From Nocardia rosealba (lineage in GTDB: Bacteria > Actinomycetota > Actinomycetes > Mycobacteriales > Mycobacteriaceae), in NCBI RefSeq assembly GCF_020216065.1, contig NZ_JAIWNA010000005.1, positions 316,472-380,471 on the forward strand: a stretch of 64,000 nucleotides of DNA, read 5' to 3'. Position 1 is the stretch's first letter, and each line of letters starts with the position of its first letter. Shown piece by piece: positions 44,019-53,570 of the stretch. The notes below the pieces were generated by a model, which saw nothing but the letters and a program-made list of their open reading frames with translations, was not told the DNA's origin and made no database searches. A program made the position numbers and the translations under genes.

Positions 44019-44915
44019 ATGGACCCGCATTTGCGCGATCTGCGGTATTTCGTCGCCGTCGCTGAGGAACTGCATTTCACCAACGCCGCTCAGCGGCTGC
44101 ATATCGCCCAGCCGACGCTTTCCCGCCAGATCCGCCAGCTCGAACGCCAGCTCGACGTGGTCCTGTTCGACCGCAATCAGCGCAGCGTCGCCCTCACCGT
44201 CGCCGGTAAGGAACTACTCGAGGGCGCCCGCAAGATCCTCGAGCTGTGGGAGGTGACCAACGTGTCCCTCCAGGAAGCAGGCGAGGTGCTGCGCGTCGGC
44301 ATCCAGTCCGCGCTCGGTCGCGGCCTGCTCAATGATCTGGAAAGCGCGAGCGGACACCGCCTCGCCCTGCACGCGGCGTCCTGGAACGACCCGTCGAGCG
44401 GGCTCGCGGGCCGCCAGGCCGACCTGGCCCTGGTGTGGCTGCCGCTGCCCGACCCCAACCGCTACCGCTGGCAGGTGCTGCGCACCGAGCCGCGCTGGGT
44501 GCTGCTGCCGGAGAACCACGCGCTGGCCGAGCGCGACACCATCGAGTTCGCCGATCTGCTCGACGAGCCGTTCGTCGCCCTGCCGACCGAAGCCGGCGCG
44601 GTGCGCGACTTCTGGCTCGGCAACGACGCGCGCGGTGGTCGCGCGGCCAAGATCGGCGCCGAAGCCGCCACCCCCGAAGACAAGCTCGAGGCCGTGAGCC
44701 TCGGCCTCGGTGTGTGCCTGCTGGCCGAGAACAATGTGCCGATGTACCGCTGGCCCGGTCTCACCGCGCGACCGGTCGCCGGTCTTTCGCCGTGCGAGCT
44801 GGCCGTCGCCTGGCGCGCCGACGACACCCGTCCGACGATTCTGGAATTCGCCGGTCGCGCTGTCGACGGTGGTTTCTCCGAGCCCGCGCAGGCACCGCAG
44901 CCGATCGCGGTCTAG
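44019..44915 (+). CDS. LysR-family transcriptional regulator
   Basis: This 298-residue protein has the N-terminal winged helix DLRYFVAVAEELHFTNAAQRLHIAQPTLSRQIRQLE (about 5-40) and a periplasmic-binding-type effector domain (about 85-290). The effector domain is somewhat short. The target is unknown: it follows the aldehyde dehydrogenase in the same direction, and its stop overlaps the convergent amidase stop (CTAG, 44912-44915). Confidence 0.93.
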   Translation: MDPHLRDLRYFVAVAEELHFTNAAQRLHIAQPTLSRQIRQLERQLDVVLFDRNQRSVALTVAGKELLEGARKILELWEVTNVSLQEAGEVLRVGIQSALGRGLLNDLESASGHRLALHAASWNDPSSGLAGRQADLALVWLPLPDPNRYRWQVLRTEPRWVLLPENHALAERDTIEFADLLDEPFVALPTEAGAVRDFWLGNDARGGRAAKIGAEAATPEDKLEAVSLGLGVCLLAENNVPMYRWPGLTARPVAGLSPCELAVAWRADDTRPTILEFAGRAVDGGFSEPAQAPQPIAV

Positions 44916-46261
44916 TTCGTCAGTTCGAGTTGGGCGGCCAGGCCGAGCAGGGTCGCCTCGGTGCCGGGTGGGCCGGCCAATTGCGCGGCGAGCGGGGTGT
45001 GCGCCTCGGGATGGATGCCCATCGGCAGTGACGCGGCCGGCCAGCCGACCAGATTCCACACGCCGGTGAACGGTGCGTAGCGCACCGACGACACGACATT
45101 GGCGGCCCAGCCGCGCCTGCTCCACTGCCGCGCCTTGGGCGGCGGGGCGGCCAGCGTCGGGGTGATCACCACGTCGAAATTCTCGAAGAAGTCGAGCAGC
45201 CTGGCTTCGGCCCGGTCGGCCTGACTCGGCCGGACCAGGCGCAGGCGGCGGATGAGCCGGCCGAGGGCCAGGTGCCTGCGGGTGCGTGGTTGGAGCCGGT
45301 CGGGGTCGGCCAGTCGCTCGGCGTCGGCCAATCCCGCTGTCGGCCAGCGCAACAGCATCGCCAGTGCCGCGTCGCCGTAGGGCAGTTCGACGGGCTCCAC
45401 CAGGTGCCCGGCCGCTGCCGCGCGCGCACCCGCGGTGCGCGCCGCCGCCGTCCAGTGCCGATCGACCCGGACCAGTCGCGACGGCGGAGCCACGGCCAGT
45501 CCGATACGTAGTCGCTGCGGTGGCCGTAGGTCGGCCAGATCGCTGCGGTCGGCCAGCACCGAGAGGGCGAGGGCGGCGTCGGAGACGGTGGTCGCGAGGA
45601 TGCCGTTCTCGGCCATGCCCGCCCAGGAGTCGGCGCCGATACCGGCCGGAACCACGTCGCGACCGGGTTTGATGCCGAACACACCGCAGGCGGCGGCGGG
45701 CACCCGGATCGAGCCGAGCCCGTCGTTGCCGTGTGCGATGGAGACCAGGCCTGCCGCCACGGCCGCGGCCGCGCCGCCGGAGGAACCACCCGGCGTGCGG
45801 CCCACATCGCGCGGGTTGCGGGTGACGCGCCCGTCGGCGTCGGTGTTGGCCCACAGGCCGAGCTCGGGCATCGCGGTCAGCCCGACGACGATCGCGCCCG
45901 CCGCCCGCAATCTCGCGACCACCGGGTGATCGGCCGTTTCCACCTCGGCGGACGTGGCGGCCGAGCCGGCCGTGGTCGGCTCCCCCGCGACGGCGATGTT
46001 CTGCTTCACCGCGACCGGAACCCCGGCCAACGGCAACTCGTCCAGGTCGGGTCGCGCGGTGAGTTCGAGTGCCTCCGCGCGCGCCTGCTCGGACCGCACG
46101 ACGGTGAAGGCGTTGATCTTGTGGTTCTCCGACGAGATGCGGGTGAGCGCGTCGGCGACCGCGTCGGCGGGCGTGATCGTGCCCGCTCGCACCCGCGCGG
46201 CCAGTGCTGCGGCCGGGCCGCCGATCGGGAAGTCGTCGGCGGGTTGGTGGGAGGAGTTCAT
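44912..46261 (-). CDS. Amidase signature family protein
   Basis: This 449-residue amidase has the Ser-cisSer-Lys triad: K86 in PVAVKQNIA, cis-Ser at 160-161 in GGSSGG, and nucleophile S184 in GLGSIRVPAA. The glycine-serine-rich signature (about 157-190) is intact. Substrate could be an aryl or aliphatic amide; it is not GatA, as length and context differ. ATG 46261 has GAGGTGG upstream; ATG 46333 is an alternative giving 24 more residues. Confidence 0.9.
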   Translation of the reverse strand: MNSSHQPADDFPIGGPAAALAARVRAGTITPADAVADALTRISSENHKINAFTVVRSEQARAEALELTARPDLDELPLAGVPVAVKQNIAVAGEPTTAGSAATSAEVETADHPVVARLRAAGAIVVGLTAMPELGLWANTDADGRVTRNPRDVGRTPGGSSGGAAAAVAAGLVSIAHGNDGLGSIRVPAAACGVFGIKPGRDVVPAGIGADSWAGMAENGILATTVSDAALALSVLADRSDLADLRPPQRLRIGLAVAPPSRLVRVDRHWTAAARTAGARAAAAGHLVEPVELPYGDAALAMLLRWPTAGLADAERLADPDRLQPRTRRHLALGRLIRRLRLVRPSQADRAEARLLDFFENFDVVITPTLAAPPPKARQWSRRGWAANVVSSVRYAPFTGVWNLVGWPAASLPMGIHPEAHTPLAAQLAGPPGTEATLLGLAAQLELTN

Positions 46262-46484
46262 CGCCACCTCAGCGTCCGTCACGCCGTCGTCGTCGACGGA
46301 CTCCCATGCTACCGCTGTGAGGTCATCGTGCATGTGCGGATTCGCCCCCGTCGCATGGTCGTCGAAAATCGGGTGATCAGCTCTCCAGGCGCAAGTTATC
46401 ATTTCGGGTACGGCTCGGGGCACGATGACGTCGGGTGTGGCGGATGGAAATTCGTACCGATCCGCGCGAACCTTAGGTCGGCTG

Positions 46485-48893
46485 ATGAGTGATAGCACCG
46501 CAAGCGGTGAACAACCCGACGCGAGTACCGGTCGGTATCTGAACGTGCGCGCCGACATGGTCGAGGCATTCGCCGCCGCCTGGGGCACGGTCGACGGTGA
46601 ACCACCCGATATCGCCGAGTTCCTCCCCGATGCGCGCACGCTGCGCAGGCAGGCGTTGCACGAGTTGATCCGGGTGGATCTGCGTCAGCGGTGGCTGCAT
46701 CACGCCGCCGAGACCATCCCTCGCAAGCGGCTCACCGAGTACTGCGCGGAGTTTCCCGAACTCGAACCCGAGGCGCTGCCCGCCGGGTTGGTCTTCGAGG
46801 AGTTCGTGATCCGCAGGCACAGCGGTGAGCGGGTCGATCCGCGCGACTGTCTGCGCGAATACCCGCACCAGGCCCCCAGCCTGCGCGCCCTGCTCAACGC
46901 CGACGACCTGGACCAGAGCACCCACCGCGTCGTCGACCCCGAGGCGACGGTGAACCAGCCGGCCGAGCAGACCCGTAGTACCCAGATGTCGAACTTCGAC
47001 TTCACCGCGACAGCGACCGCGCCCGCGTCAGCGCCCTCGGCCGCCACGGCGGCCGGTTCGGTGCCCGGTGCGTTCGTCGCGCTCGACCGGATCGAGATCG
47101 GTCAGCGGATCGGCGACTTCGAGTTGCTCACCGGACTGGGTACAGGTGCGTTCGCACGGGTGTTCCTGGCGCGGCAGCGGTCGATGCAGCGGCTGGTCGC
47201 GGTGAAGATCTCCGCCGACCGCGGTACGGAGCCGCAGACGCTCGCCCAGCTCGACCACGACTACATCGTCCGCGTGTTCGATCAGCAGTTGCTCGACGCG
47301 GATCCCGAGCCTACGGGCGCGCGCCGGTTGCGGCTGCTGTACATGCAGTTCCTGCCGGGCGGCACGCTGCTCGGCCTGTTGCGCTGGGTCCGCTCGACCG
47401 CGCCCGCCGAGCGCAGCGGCAAACTGCTGCTCGAGGCGGTCGACGCGGCGATGGAGGAGAAGGGCGAGATCCGCCCGACCGATTCCAGTGTGCGCGCCGA
47501 GATCGCCGCCCTGAGCTGGCCCGAAACCGTCGCCTGGTTGGGGCGCAGGCTGGCCGAGGCGCTCGACTACGCCGCCGCGCACGGTGTGCTGCACCGCGAC
47601 GTGAAACCGGCGAATGTGCTGCTCACCGCCGAGGGCGTGCCCAAGCTCGCCGATTTCAACATCAGTTTCAGCCGGTCGGTCGAAGGCACGAGTCCGGTCG
47701 CCTACTTCGGCGGGTCGCTGTCGTACATGTCGCCGGAGCAGCTCGAGGCCTGCCATCCCGGGCGCGGCCGCAGCGCCGCCGACCTCGACACCCGCGCCGA
47801 CATCTACTCCCTCGGCGTGGTGCTGTGGGAGCTGCTCACCGGGGCGAAACCGTTCGACGACTCCACCGCCGAAGCCGAGGGCCGAGGCGACGAGACCACC
47901 CTCGAGGCCATGCTCGAGCGCCGCAGTTCCGGCGTCGACCCGGCCGCGATGGAGCGGGTACCGCCGAACTGCCCGTCGGCGCTGCGCCGCGTTCTGCTCA
48001 CCTGTCTGACGCCCGATCGGGCGGGCCGCTGGGCCGACGGCGCGACGCTGGCCAAACAGTTCGACCTGTGCCTGGACGAACGTGCTCGTGACCTGGTCGA
48101 CCCACCGCCGAACAGCTGGCGGATCCGGTTGCGGCGTTGGCCGCTGCTGGTTCTCGTACTGGCCATCGGCATTCCCAACGCGCTGGCTTCCTGGTACAAC
48201 ATCCAGCACAATCAGACGCTGGTGGTGAGCCGGCTCGGTGAGTCGGCTCAGCAGACGTTCATCATCATCACGGCCGGGGTGAACCTGGTGTTCTTCCCCG
48301 CCGGCGCGGCGCTGCTGATCTATCTGGCCCGTTTCCTGTTGGGTGTGCCCGGCGGATTACGCAAAGGCCGACGCTACGACCCGGCCACCCTGCGCCGGGC
48401 CAGACACGACACCGTGCGGTTCGGCGACCAAGCGGTGGTCGTCGCGTTCTCGCTGTGGGCGCTGGCCGGGGTCACCTTCCCCATCGCGCTGCAACTGGCC
48501 ACCGGCAATGTGCCCGGCCGGGCGGTGGTGCACTTCCTCGCGTCGCTGCTGGTGTGCGGGGCTATCGCGGTGGCGTATCCGTTCTTTCTCGTCACGTTCT
48601 ACCTGATCCGCTGCCTCTACCCCGTGTTCCTGCGCCACGGTGAGATCAGCGCCGACGACAGCGCCTGGCTGCGCGGGTTGAGCCGCCGCTGCACCTGGTA
48701 CCTGGCCGTGGCCGCCTCGGTGCCGCTGCTCGCGGTGGCCGGGCTGACGTTCCTGCCGCCCGCCGACATCCCCTCGGTGATCGTCGCGGTCCGGGTGCTG
48801 TGCGTGGGCGGCATCATCGCGTTCATCTGGTCGTATCTGCTGTTCCGTGCGCTCGAGGCCGACCTGCGGGCACTGGAACGGGTGGTGAGCTGA
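46485..48893 (+). CDS. Membrane Ser/Thr protein kinase with planctomycete-like N-terminal region and DFN motif
   Basis: This 802-residue kinase has an N-terminal helical region (about 18-125: FAAAWGTVDGEPPDIAEFL, LHELIRVDLRQRWLH, RLTEYCAEFPEL) like that before kinase domains in planctomycete and myxobacterial proteins. The kinase domain (about 205-515) has GTGAFARVFLA, Lys241, HRDVKPAN with D372, and DFN at 390-392 in place of DFG. Four or five C-terminal helices (548-800) anchor it. The Mg-binding Asp is kept, so activity is likely. Start ATG 46485 or 46425. Confidence 0.85.
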   Translation: MSDSTASGEQPDASTGRYLNVRADMVEAFAAAWGTVDGEPPDIAEFLPDARTLRRQALHELIRVDLRQRWLHHAAETIPRKRLTEYCAEFPELEPEALPAGLVFEEFVIRRHSGERVDPRDCLREYPHQAPSLRALLNADDLDQSTHRVVDPEATVNQPAEQTRSTQMSNFDFTATATAPASAPSAATAAGSVPGAFVALDRIEIGQRIGDFELLTGLGTGAFARVFLARQRSMQRLVAVKISADRGTEPQTLAQLDHDYIVRVFDQQLLDADPEPTGARRLRLLYMQFLPGGTLLGLLRWVRSTAPAERSGKLLLEAVDAAMEEKGEIRPTDSSVRAEIAALSWPETVAWLGRRLAEALDYAAAHGVLHRDVKPANVLLTAEGVPKLADFNISFSRSVEGTSPVAYFGGSLSYMSPEQLEACHPGRGRSAADLDTRADIYSLGVVLWELLTGAKPFDDSTAEAEGRGDETTLEAMLERRSSGVDPAAMERVPPNCPSALRRVLLTCLTPDRAGRWADGATLAKQFDLCLDERARDLVDPPPNSWRIRLRRWPLLVLVLAIGIPNALASWYNIQHNQTLVVSRLGESAQQTFIIITAGVNLVFFPAGAALLIYLARFLLGVPGGLRKGRRYDPATLRRARHDTVRFGDQAVVVAFSLWALAGVTFPIALQLATGNVPGRAVVHFLASLLVCGAIAVAYPFFLVTFYLIRCLYPVFLRHGEISADDSAWLRGLSRRCTWYLAVAASVPLLAVAGLTFLPPADIPSVIVAVRVLCVGGIIAFIWSYLLFRALEADLRALERVVS

Positions 48894-48925
48894 ACCATCA
48901 CGCACGCGCGCGCGTATGCCCAGCC

Positions 48926-50758
48926 GTGAGCCCCACCCGCACCGCGGAAGCGACCCGGCCCTCGCCTGTCCACAGCGCGACCATGCATCCGGCCGATTGC
49001 CGTGCGCTCGACCGGATCGAGGTCCATACACGGCTCGGCGATTTCGAATTGCTCACCGAATTGGGCGCGGGCGCGTTCGCGCGGGTGTTCCTGGCAAGGC
49101 AGCGGTCGATGCAGCGGCTGGTCGCGGTGAAGATCTCCGCCGACAGCGGCACCGAACCGCAGACGCTGGCCCGCCTGGACCACGACTACATCGTGCGCGT
49201 CTTCGACCAGCAGGTCCTCGACGGCCCGACCCCGCTGCGCCTGCTGTACATGCAGTTCCTGCCCGGTGGCACCCTGCTCGGTGTGCTGCGCTGGGTGCGC
49301 GCCACCCCACCCGCCGAACGCACCAGCGCCCTGCTGCTCGACGCCGTCGACGCGGCCATGGAGGAAAAGGGTGAGATCCGCCCGGGCGACTCGGCGGTGC
49401 GCGGCGAGATCGCCGCACTGACCTGGCCCGAGACCGTCGCGTGGCTGGGCAGCAGACTCGCGGCCGCGCTGAGCTACGCCGCCGCACGTGGCGTGCTGCA
49501 TCGCGACGTGAAGCCGGCCAACGTGCTGCTCAGCGCCGAAGGCGTGCCCAAGCTGGCCGATTTCAACATCAGTTTCAGCCACTCGGCCACCGAGGTGTCC
49601 GCTGCGTCCTACTTCGGTGGCTCGCCGGCCTACATGTCGCCCGAGCAGCTCGAAGCCTGCTACTTCGGGCGCGATCCCGCCGACCTGGACACTCGCGCCG
49701 ACATCTTCTCCCTCGGGGTGTTGCTATGGGAACTGCTCACGGGGACAAAGCCTTTCGACGGCGACAACGACGACCCGGCCGCGGTGCTGGACCGCCGCCA
49801 CGGTGCGGTGGTCGGCGAGCTGCCCGCCGATTGCCCGGCCGCGTTGCGCCGAATTCTGCTCACCTGCCTGTCGCCCGAACGCGAGAATCGCTGGTCGGAC
49901 GCCGACCTCCTGGTCGCGCAATTCGAGCTCTGCCTCGACCCCCACGCCCGCGAACTCGTCGACCCCCCACCACGCAGCTGGCGAAACCGCTTGCAGCCGT
50001 ACCTGTTTCCCGTACTCGCCCTGGCGATCCTCATCCCGAATCTGCTGGCTGCCTACTACAACCGGGGACTCAACATGTCCCTGCTCCACGGGCTCGACCC
50101 CGCGGTCCAACCCATCCGGCGGACCTACGCGATCACCATGAACGCGGCCTTCTTCACCGCGGGCGCCGCAACCATGATCTATCTGGGCAGAAGGCTGCTC
50201 ACCGTGCCCCGCCGACTGCGCGCGGGCAGACCGTGCGAGCCGGCCGTGCTCGCGCGCACCGGCCGCGATTGCCTGCGCCTGGCCGACTGGGCCGTGGCCG
50301 TGGCCTTCGTCCTGTGGATCGCGGGCTCGGCCGGACTGGCGATCACATTGAACCTGGTCGACGACCCACCGATGCGCACCGCGATCCACCTGCTGCTGGT
50401 CGCCTGTCTGTGCGCCGCGGTCGCGATGACCTACCCGTTCTTCCTCATCACCCTGTACCTGGTGCGCTGCGTGTATCCGCTGCTCCTGCACCACGGTCAA
50501 GACCTGCGCGCCGACCACGCGGCGCTGTCGGGCCTGCGCGCCCGCTGCCACCGGTACCTGGTGGTGGCCGCGTCGATTCCGCTGCTCACCATCGCGGGCG
50601 CGACGTTCCTGCCGGTCGACGACCTGCTCGCGACGCTCGCCCCGCTGCGCACGGTGTGCGCGGGCGGGGTGCTCGGTTTCGTCGGGGCGCTGCTGGTGTT
50701 CCGGGTGATCGAGACCGATATCCGCGCGCTACTGCGCGTGGGCTCGGCTCAGGAGTAG
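48926..50758 (+). CDS. Second membrane Ser/Thr protein kinase, tandem paralogue with DFN motif
   Basis: This 610-residue paralogue of the preceding kinase lacks its N-terminal 180-residue region. The kinase domain (about 35-340) has GAGAFARVFLA, Lys69, HRDVKPAN with D194, and DFN at 212-214. The C-terminal membrane region has helices near 355-375, 395-415, 445-465, 475-500, 535-555 and 570-590. Same direction, 32 bases after its neighbour, so co-transcription is likely. The last ten bases overlap the convergent hpt. Start GTG 48926 or ATG 48983. Confidence 0.85.
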   Translation: MSPTRTAEATRPSPVHSATMHPADCRALDRIEVHTRLGDFELLTELGAGAFARVFLARQRSMQRLVAVKISADSGTEPQTLARLDHDYIVRVFDQQVLDGPTPLRLLYMQFLPGGTLLGVLRWVRATPPAERTSALLLDAVDAAMEEKGEIRPGDSAVRGEIAALTWPETVAWLGSRLAAALSYAAARGVLHRDVKPANVLLSAEGVPKLADFNISFSHSATEVSAASYFGGSPAYMSPEQLEACYFGRDPADLDTRADIFSLGVLLWELLTGTKPFDGDNDDPAAVLDRRHGAVVGELPADCPAALRRILLTCLSPERENRWSDADLLVAQFELCLDPHARELVDPPPRSWRNRLQPYLFPVLALAILIPNLLAAYYNRGLNMSLLHGLDPAVQPIRRTYAITMNAAFFTAGAATMIYLGRRLLTVPRRLRAGRPCEPAVLARTGRDCLRLADWAVAVAFVLWIAGSAGLAITLNLVDDPPMRTAIHLLLVACLCAAVAMTYPFFLITLYLVRCVYPLLLHHGQDLRADHAALSGLRARCHRYLVVAASIPLLTIAGATFLPVDDLLATLAPLRTVCAGGVLGFVGALLVFRVIETDIRALLRVGSAQE

Positions 50759-51348
50759 ACGGCGGGGTTCAGGGTGCCGATGTAGGGCAGGTCGCGGTAG
50801 CGCTCGGCGTAATCGAGGCCGTAGCCGACGACGAACTCGTTGGGGATGTCGAAGCCGACGTGAGCCACGTCGACCGGGGTGCGTAAGGCGTCGGGCTTGC
50901 GCAACAGGGTCACCACTTCCAGCGAGGCCGGGTTGCGGGTGGCCAGGTTGCGCTTGAGCCACGACAGGGTCAGGCCCGAGTCGATGATGTCTTCGACGAT
51001 GAGGACGTTGCGGCCCGCGATGTCCTTGTCCAGGTCCTTCATGATGCGCACGACGCCCGAGGACGAGGTGGACGACCCGTAGGACGACACGGCCATGAAT
51101 TCGAGCTGGGTGGGGATGGGCAGGGCCCTGGCGAAGTCGGTCACGAAGAAGATCGCGCCCTTGAGGACGCAGATCAGCAGCAGGTCGCCTTCGGGAGAAT
51201 CCGGCGGGTACCGCTTGGCGACGAGTTCGGCGAGCTCTTCGATCTTTGCCTTGATCTCGTCTTCGGTGATCAGCACCGACGCGATGTCGTCTCCGTACAC
51301 GGAAGTGGGTATCCCTTCGTGGTGTCGGTCCCGGCTCGACCGATCCAT
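50749..51348 (-). CDS. hpt: Hypoxanthine-guanine phosphoribosyltransferase
   Basis: This 199-residue purine salvage enzyme has the PRPP-binding loop VLIVEDIIDSGLTLS near 116-130, the flexible-loop SSYGSS, and the purine contact FVVGYGLDY. The N-terminal 20 residues may be partly untranslated or disordered. The ATG shares a base with the tilS stop (TAATG). Its 3' end overlaps the convergent kinase gene by ten bases. Order hpt-tilS matches Rv3624c-Rv3625c. Confidence 0.96.
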   Translation of the reverse strand: MDRSSRDRHHEGIPTSVYGDDIASVLITEDEIKAKIEELAELVAKRYPPDSPEGDLLLICVLKGAIFFVTDFARALPIPTQLEFMAVSSYGSSTSSSGVVRIMKDLDKDIAGRNVLIVEDIIDSGLTLSWLKRNLATRNPASLEVVTLLRKPDALRTPVDVAHVGFDIPNEFVVGYGLDYAERYRDLPYIGTLNPAVYS

Positions 51349-52496
51349 TATGTGGCATCGAAACGCGGCTGGGCGCGCACGGTCAGCGTGCCATGTTCAC
51401 GCACTACGACCAACCGGTGGGCCCTGCTCCCGCCCCCGATCGCCACCCCGCCCTGACCGCGCCAGTTGCTCACCAGCTCGTCGATCGACTGTAAGTGGGT
51501 GTTCATCAGGCCGCTGACGCCCTGTTCGGTCAGCCAGGCGCGGATCGCCCGGCGACGCAGGGCCGCCGGTGCAGTGGTCAGAATCTCGATCGCGAGGGCG
51601 GACCGATCGCTGTCGTCGCCGCCACTGCCGGGTCCGGCGTCTGCCCCTTCGTGGATCATCGGCCCACCGGTCTCGCCGACGCCACCAGCGGGCCGAGCCG
51701 ACGACGGCCCTTCAGCGGTCGGCGACCGGGTCTCGCCGAGCACAGCTCGGGGTCGAACGGCAGGCATTCGGGCGGCGCCCAGGAGTTCGCGCGCGAGGTC
51801 GTCGAGGACGGCACCGTCGGCGCGCAACTGGTCGGCGGTGCGAGCCAATGCCTGCGCCACGCCCCCGCCGAGCACGTCCTCGAGCAACGGCAGCACTTCG
51901 TTGCGCACTCGCACCCGCGTGTAGGCCGGGTCGTCGTTGTGCGGATCGCGCCACGCCTCGAGCCCCAGGTCGGCGCACAGCTGCTCGGTCTGCGCCCGCC
52001 GGACCCCGAGCAACGGCCGCCCCCACGGCTCGTTCCACGCCGCCATCCCCTGGATGGACCGCCCACCCGACCCACGCGCCAAGCCGAGCAACACCGTCTC
52101 GGCCTGATCGTCGAGGGTGTGCCCGAGCAGAACCGGCCGACCGTCCCGCACCGACTCCAGCGCCGCGTACCGAGCCGCTCGAGCCGCCGCCTCGACCCCG
52201 CCCTCGCGTCCGACCTCGACCGCGACGACCTGCGCGTCCACGCAGCCCAGCGCGAGGGCTTGTTCGGCAGCCCGCCGGGCGACCTCGCCCGACCCGTCCT
52301 GTAGCCGGTGATCCACGACGACGGCGGTCACCGCCCCGCACTCGATGACGGCGCCCGCGACCAATGCCAGCGAATCGGCGCCTCCCGACAAGGCGACGAC
52401 GATCGGACCGCGCTCACCGTGCGCGCTGAACCACTGACGCACGGCACGGCGAACTGCCAGCACCGCCGGGGTTTCGGGGAGTTTCGGCGTCCGCAC
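51348..52496 (-). CDS. tilS: tRNA(Ile)-lysidine synthetase
   Basis: This 382-residue enzyme converts C34 of tRNA-Ile(CAU) to lysidine with ATP and lysine, which fixes AUA decoding. The PP-loop SGGADS is at 37-42, VVDHRLQDGS follows, and HTLDDQAETVLLGLARGSG is the second family block. A poorly conserved acidic insert lies around 240-290. GTG start. It is coupled to hpt and begins four bases after the metalloprotease stop. Confidence 0.95.
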   Translation of the reverse strand: MRTPKLPETPAVLAVRRAVRQWFSAHGERGPIVVALSGGADSLALVAGAVIECGAVTAVVVDHRLQDGSGEVARRAAEQALALGCVDAQVVAVEVGREGGVEAAARAARYAALESVRDGRPVLLGHTLDDQAETVLLGLARGSGGRSIQGMAAWNEPWGRPLLGVRRAQTEQLCADLGLEAWRDPHNDDPAYTRVRVRNEVLPLLEDVLGGGVAQALARTADQLRADGAVLDDLARELLGAARMPAVRPRAVLGETRSPTAEGPSSARPAGGVGETGGPMIHEGADAGPGSGGDDSDRSALAIEILTTAPAALRRRAIRAWLTEQGVSGLMNTHLQSIDELVSNWRGQGGVAIGGGSRAHRLVVVREHGTLTVRAQPRFDAT

Positions 52497-52499
52497 CGG

Positions 52500-53558
52500 C
52501 TACAGCACGCGGTCGATCCACCGTTGCGGCGCATCGACCTCGTCGAGTCGAGGCAGCGTGTCCGCATTCGTCCAGATGGTGTTGAACTCCGTGACACCCA
52601 CCCGCTCGACCACCGCGTCGACGAATTTCTTGCCCCGCACGTACTGCGCCACCTTGGCGTCCACGCCGAGCAGCGCCCGCAGGATCCGCTGGATCGGGTT
52701 GGATGGCTTCTGCCTGCGCCGATCGAAGGCGGCCCGGATGTGGGCGACGCTCGGCACCACCGAGGGGCCGACGGCGTCCATCACGTGGTCGGCGTGCCCT
52801 TCGAGCAGGGTGCCGAGCATGAGCAGCCGGTCGAGTGCCTCGCGCTGAGGTGGCGCCTGGGCCGCGCGCAGCAGGCCGACGATGCCCTTGGCGTTCGGAT
52901 CGTCGGCGAGGTCACCGCTGCGGCGGGCGCGCAGTTCGCCGACGAGCCGGGTGAGCATCTCGCTCATCGGTTCCTCGCCGACCTCGCTGAGGATGTCGAC
53001 ATTGGTGCGCATGTATCCGGCGAGCCAGGGTGCGGAGGAGAACTGCACCCGGTGGGTCACCTCGTGCAGGCACACCCACAGCCGGAAATCGCTGGAGTCG
53101 ACACCGAGGGCACGTTCGACACCGAGAATATTGGGCGCGACCAGCAGCAAGGTGCCGTCCTCACCGGTGAACGGGTCGTATTGGCCGAGGATCGCGGTGG
53201 ACAGGAACGCCAGCATGGTCCCGGCCTGCACGCCCGCCGGTTTCCCCGCGAACGGGCCTTTGCCCGCGCCGGTGCCGGTGAGCACCGACATCGAGTCGGC
53301 GGCCGCCGCGATCCAGCCGGGCCGGTCGACGATCCGCGCCTCGGGTACCGGCCGGTCGTCGAGCAGCCCGCTTACCTCGCGCACCGGCATCTCGGCGAGG
53401 ATCGAGGCCGAGGCCAGTTCGGCGACGACCTGTTCGGCGGTCTCGCGCGAGGTACGTGGTCCCGGTGGCGCGAGCAGCGCCCCGGTCCTCGCGGCCAGCC
53501 GCCAGTCGACGACCGCACTGAATCCGGGATTCTTGCGCCCGGTCTTGTCCTCGCTCAT
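52500..53558 (-). CDS. Zinc-dependent metalloprotease, DUF2342 family (Rv3626c-like)
   Basis: This 352-residue protein belongs to the coenzyme F420-biosynthesis-associated/DUF2342 family. The zinc motif HEVTH is at 165-169, and a possible third ligand is in LLEGHADHV (about 250-258). No signal peptide is visible, so it is probably cytoplasmic; substrates are unknown. ATG 53558 has GGGTGG upstream. A GTG two codons earlier is an alternative. Confidence 0.88.
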   Translation of the reverse strand: MSEDKTGRKNPGFSAVVDWRLAARTGALLAPPGPRTSRETAEQVVAELASASILAEMPVREVSGLLDDRPVPEARIVDRPGWIAAAADSMSVLTGTGAGKGPFAGKPAGVQAGTMLAFLSTAILGQYDPFTGEDGTLLLVAPNILGVERALGVDSSDFRLWVCLHEVTHRVQFSSAPWLAGYMRTNVDILSEVGEEPMSEMLTRLVGELRARRSGDLADDPNAKGIVGLLRAAQAPPQREALDRLLMLGTLLEGHADHVMDAVGPSVVPSVAHIRAAFDRRRQKPSNPIQRILRALLGVDAKVAQYVRGKKFVDAVVERVGVTEFNTIWTNADTLPRLDEVDAPQRWIDRVL

Positions 53559-53570
53559 CGCCACCCGCTC

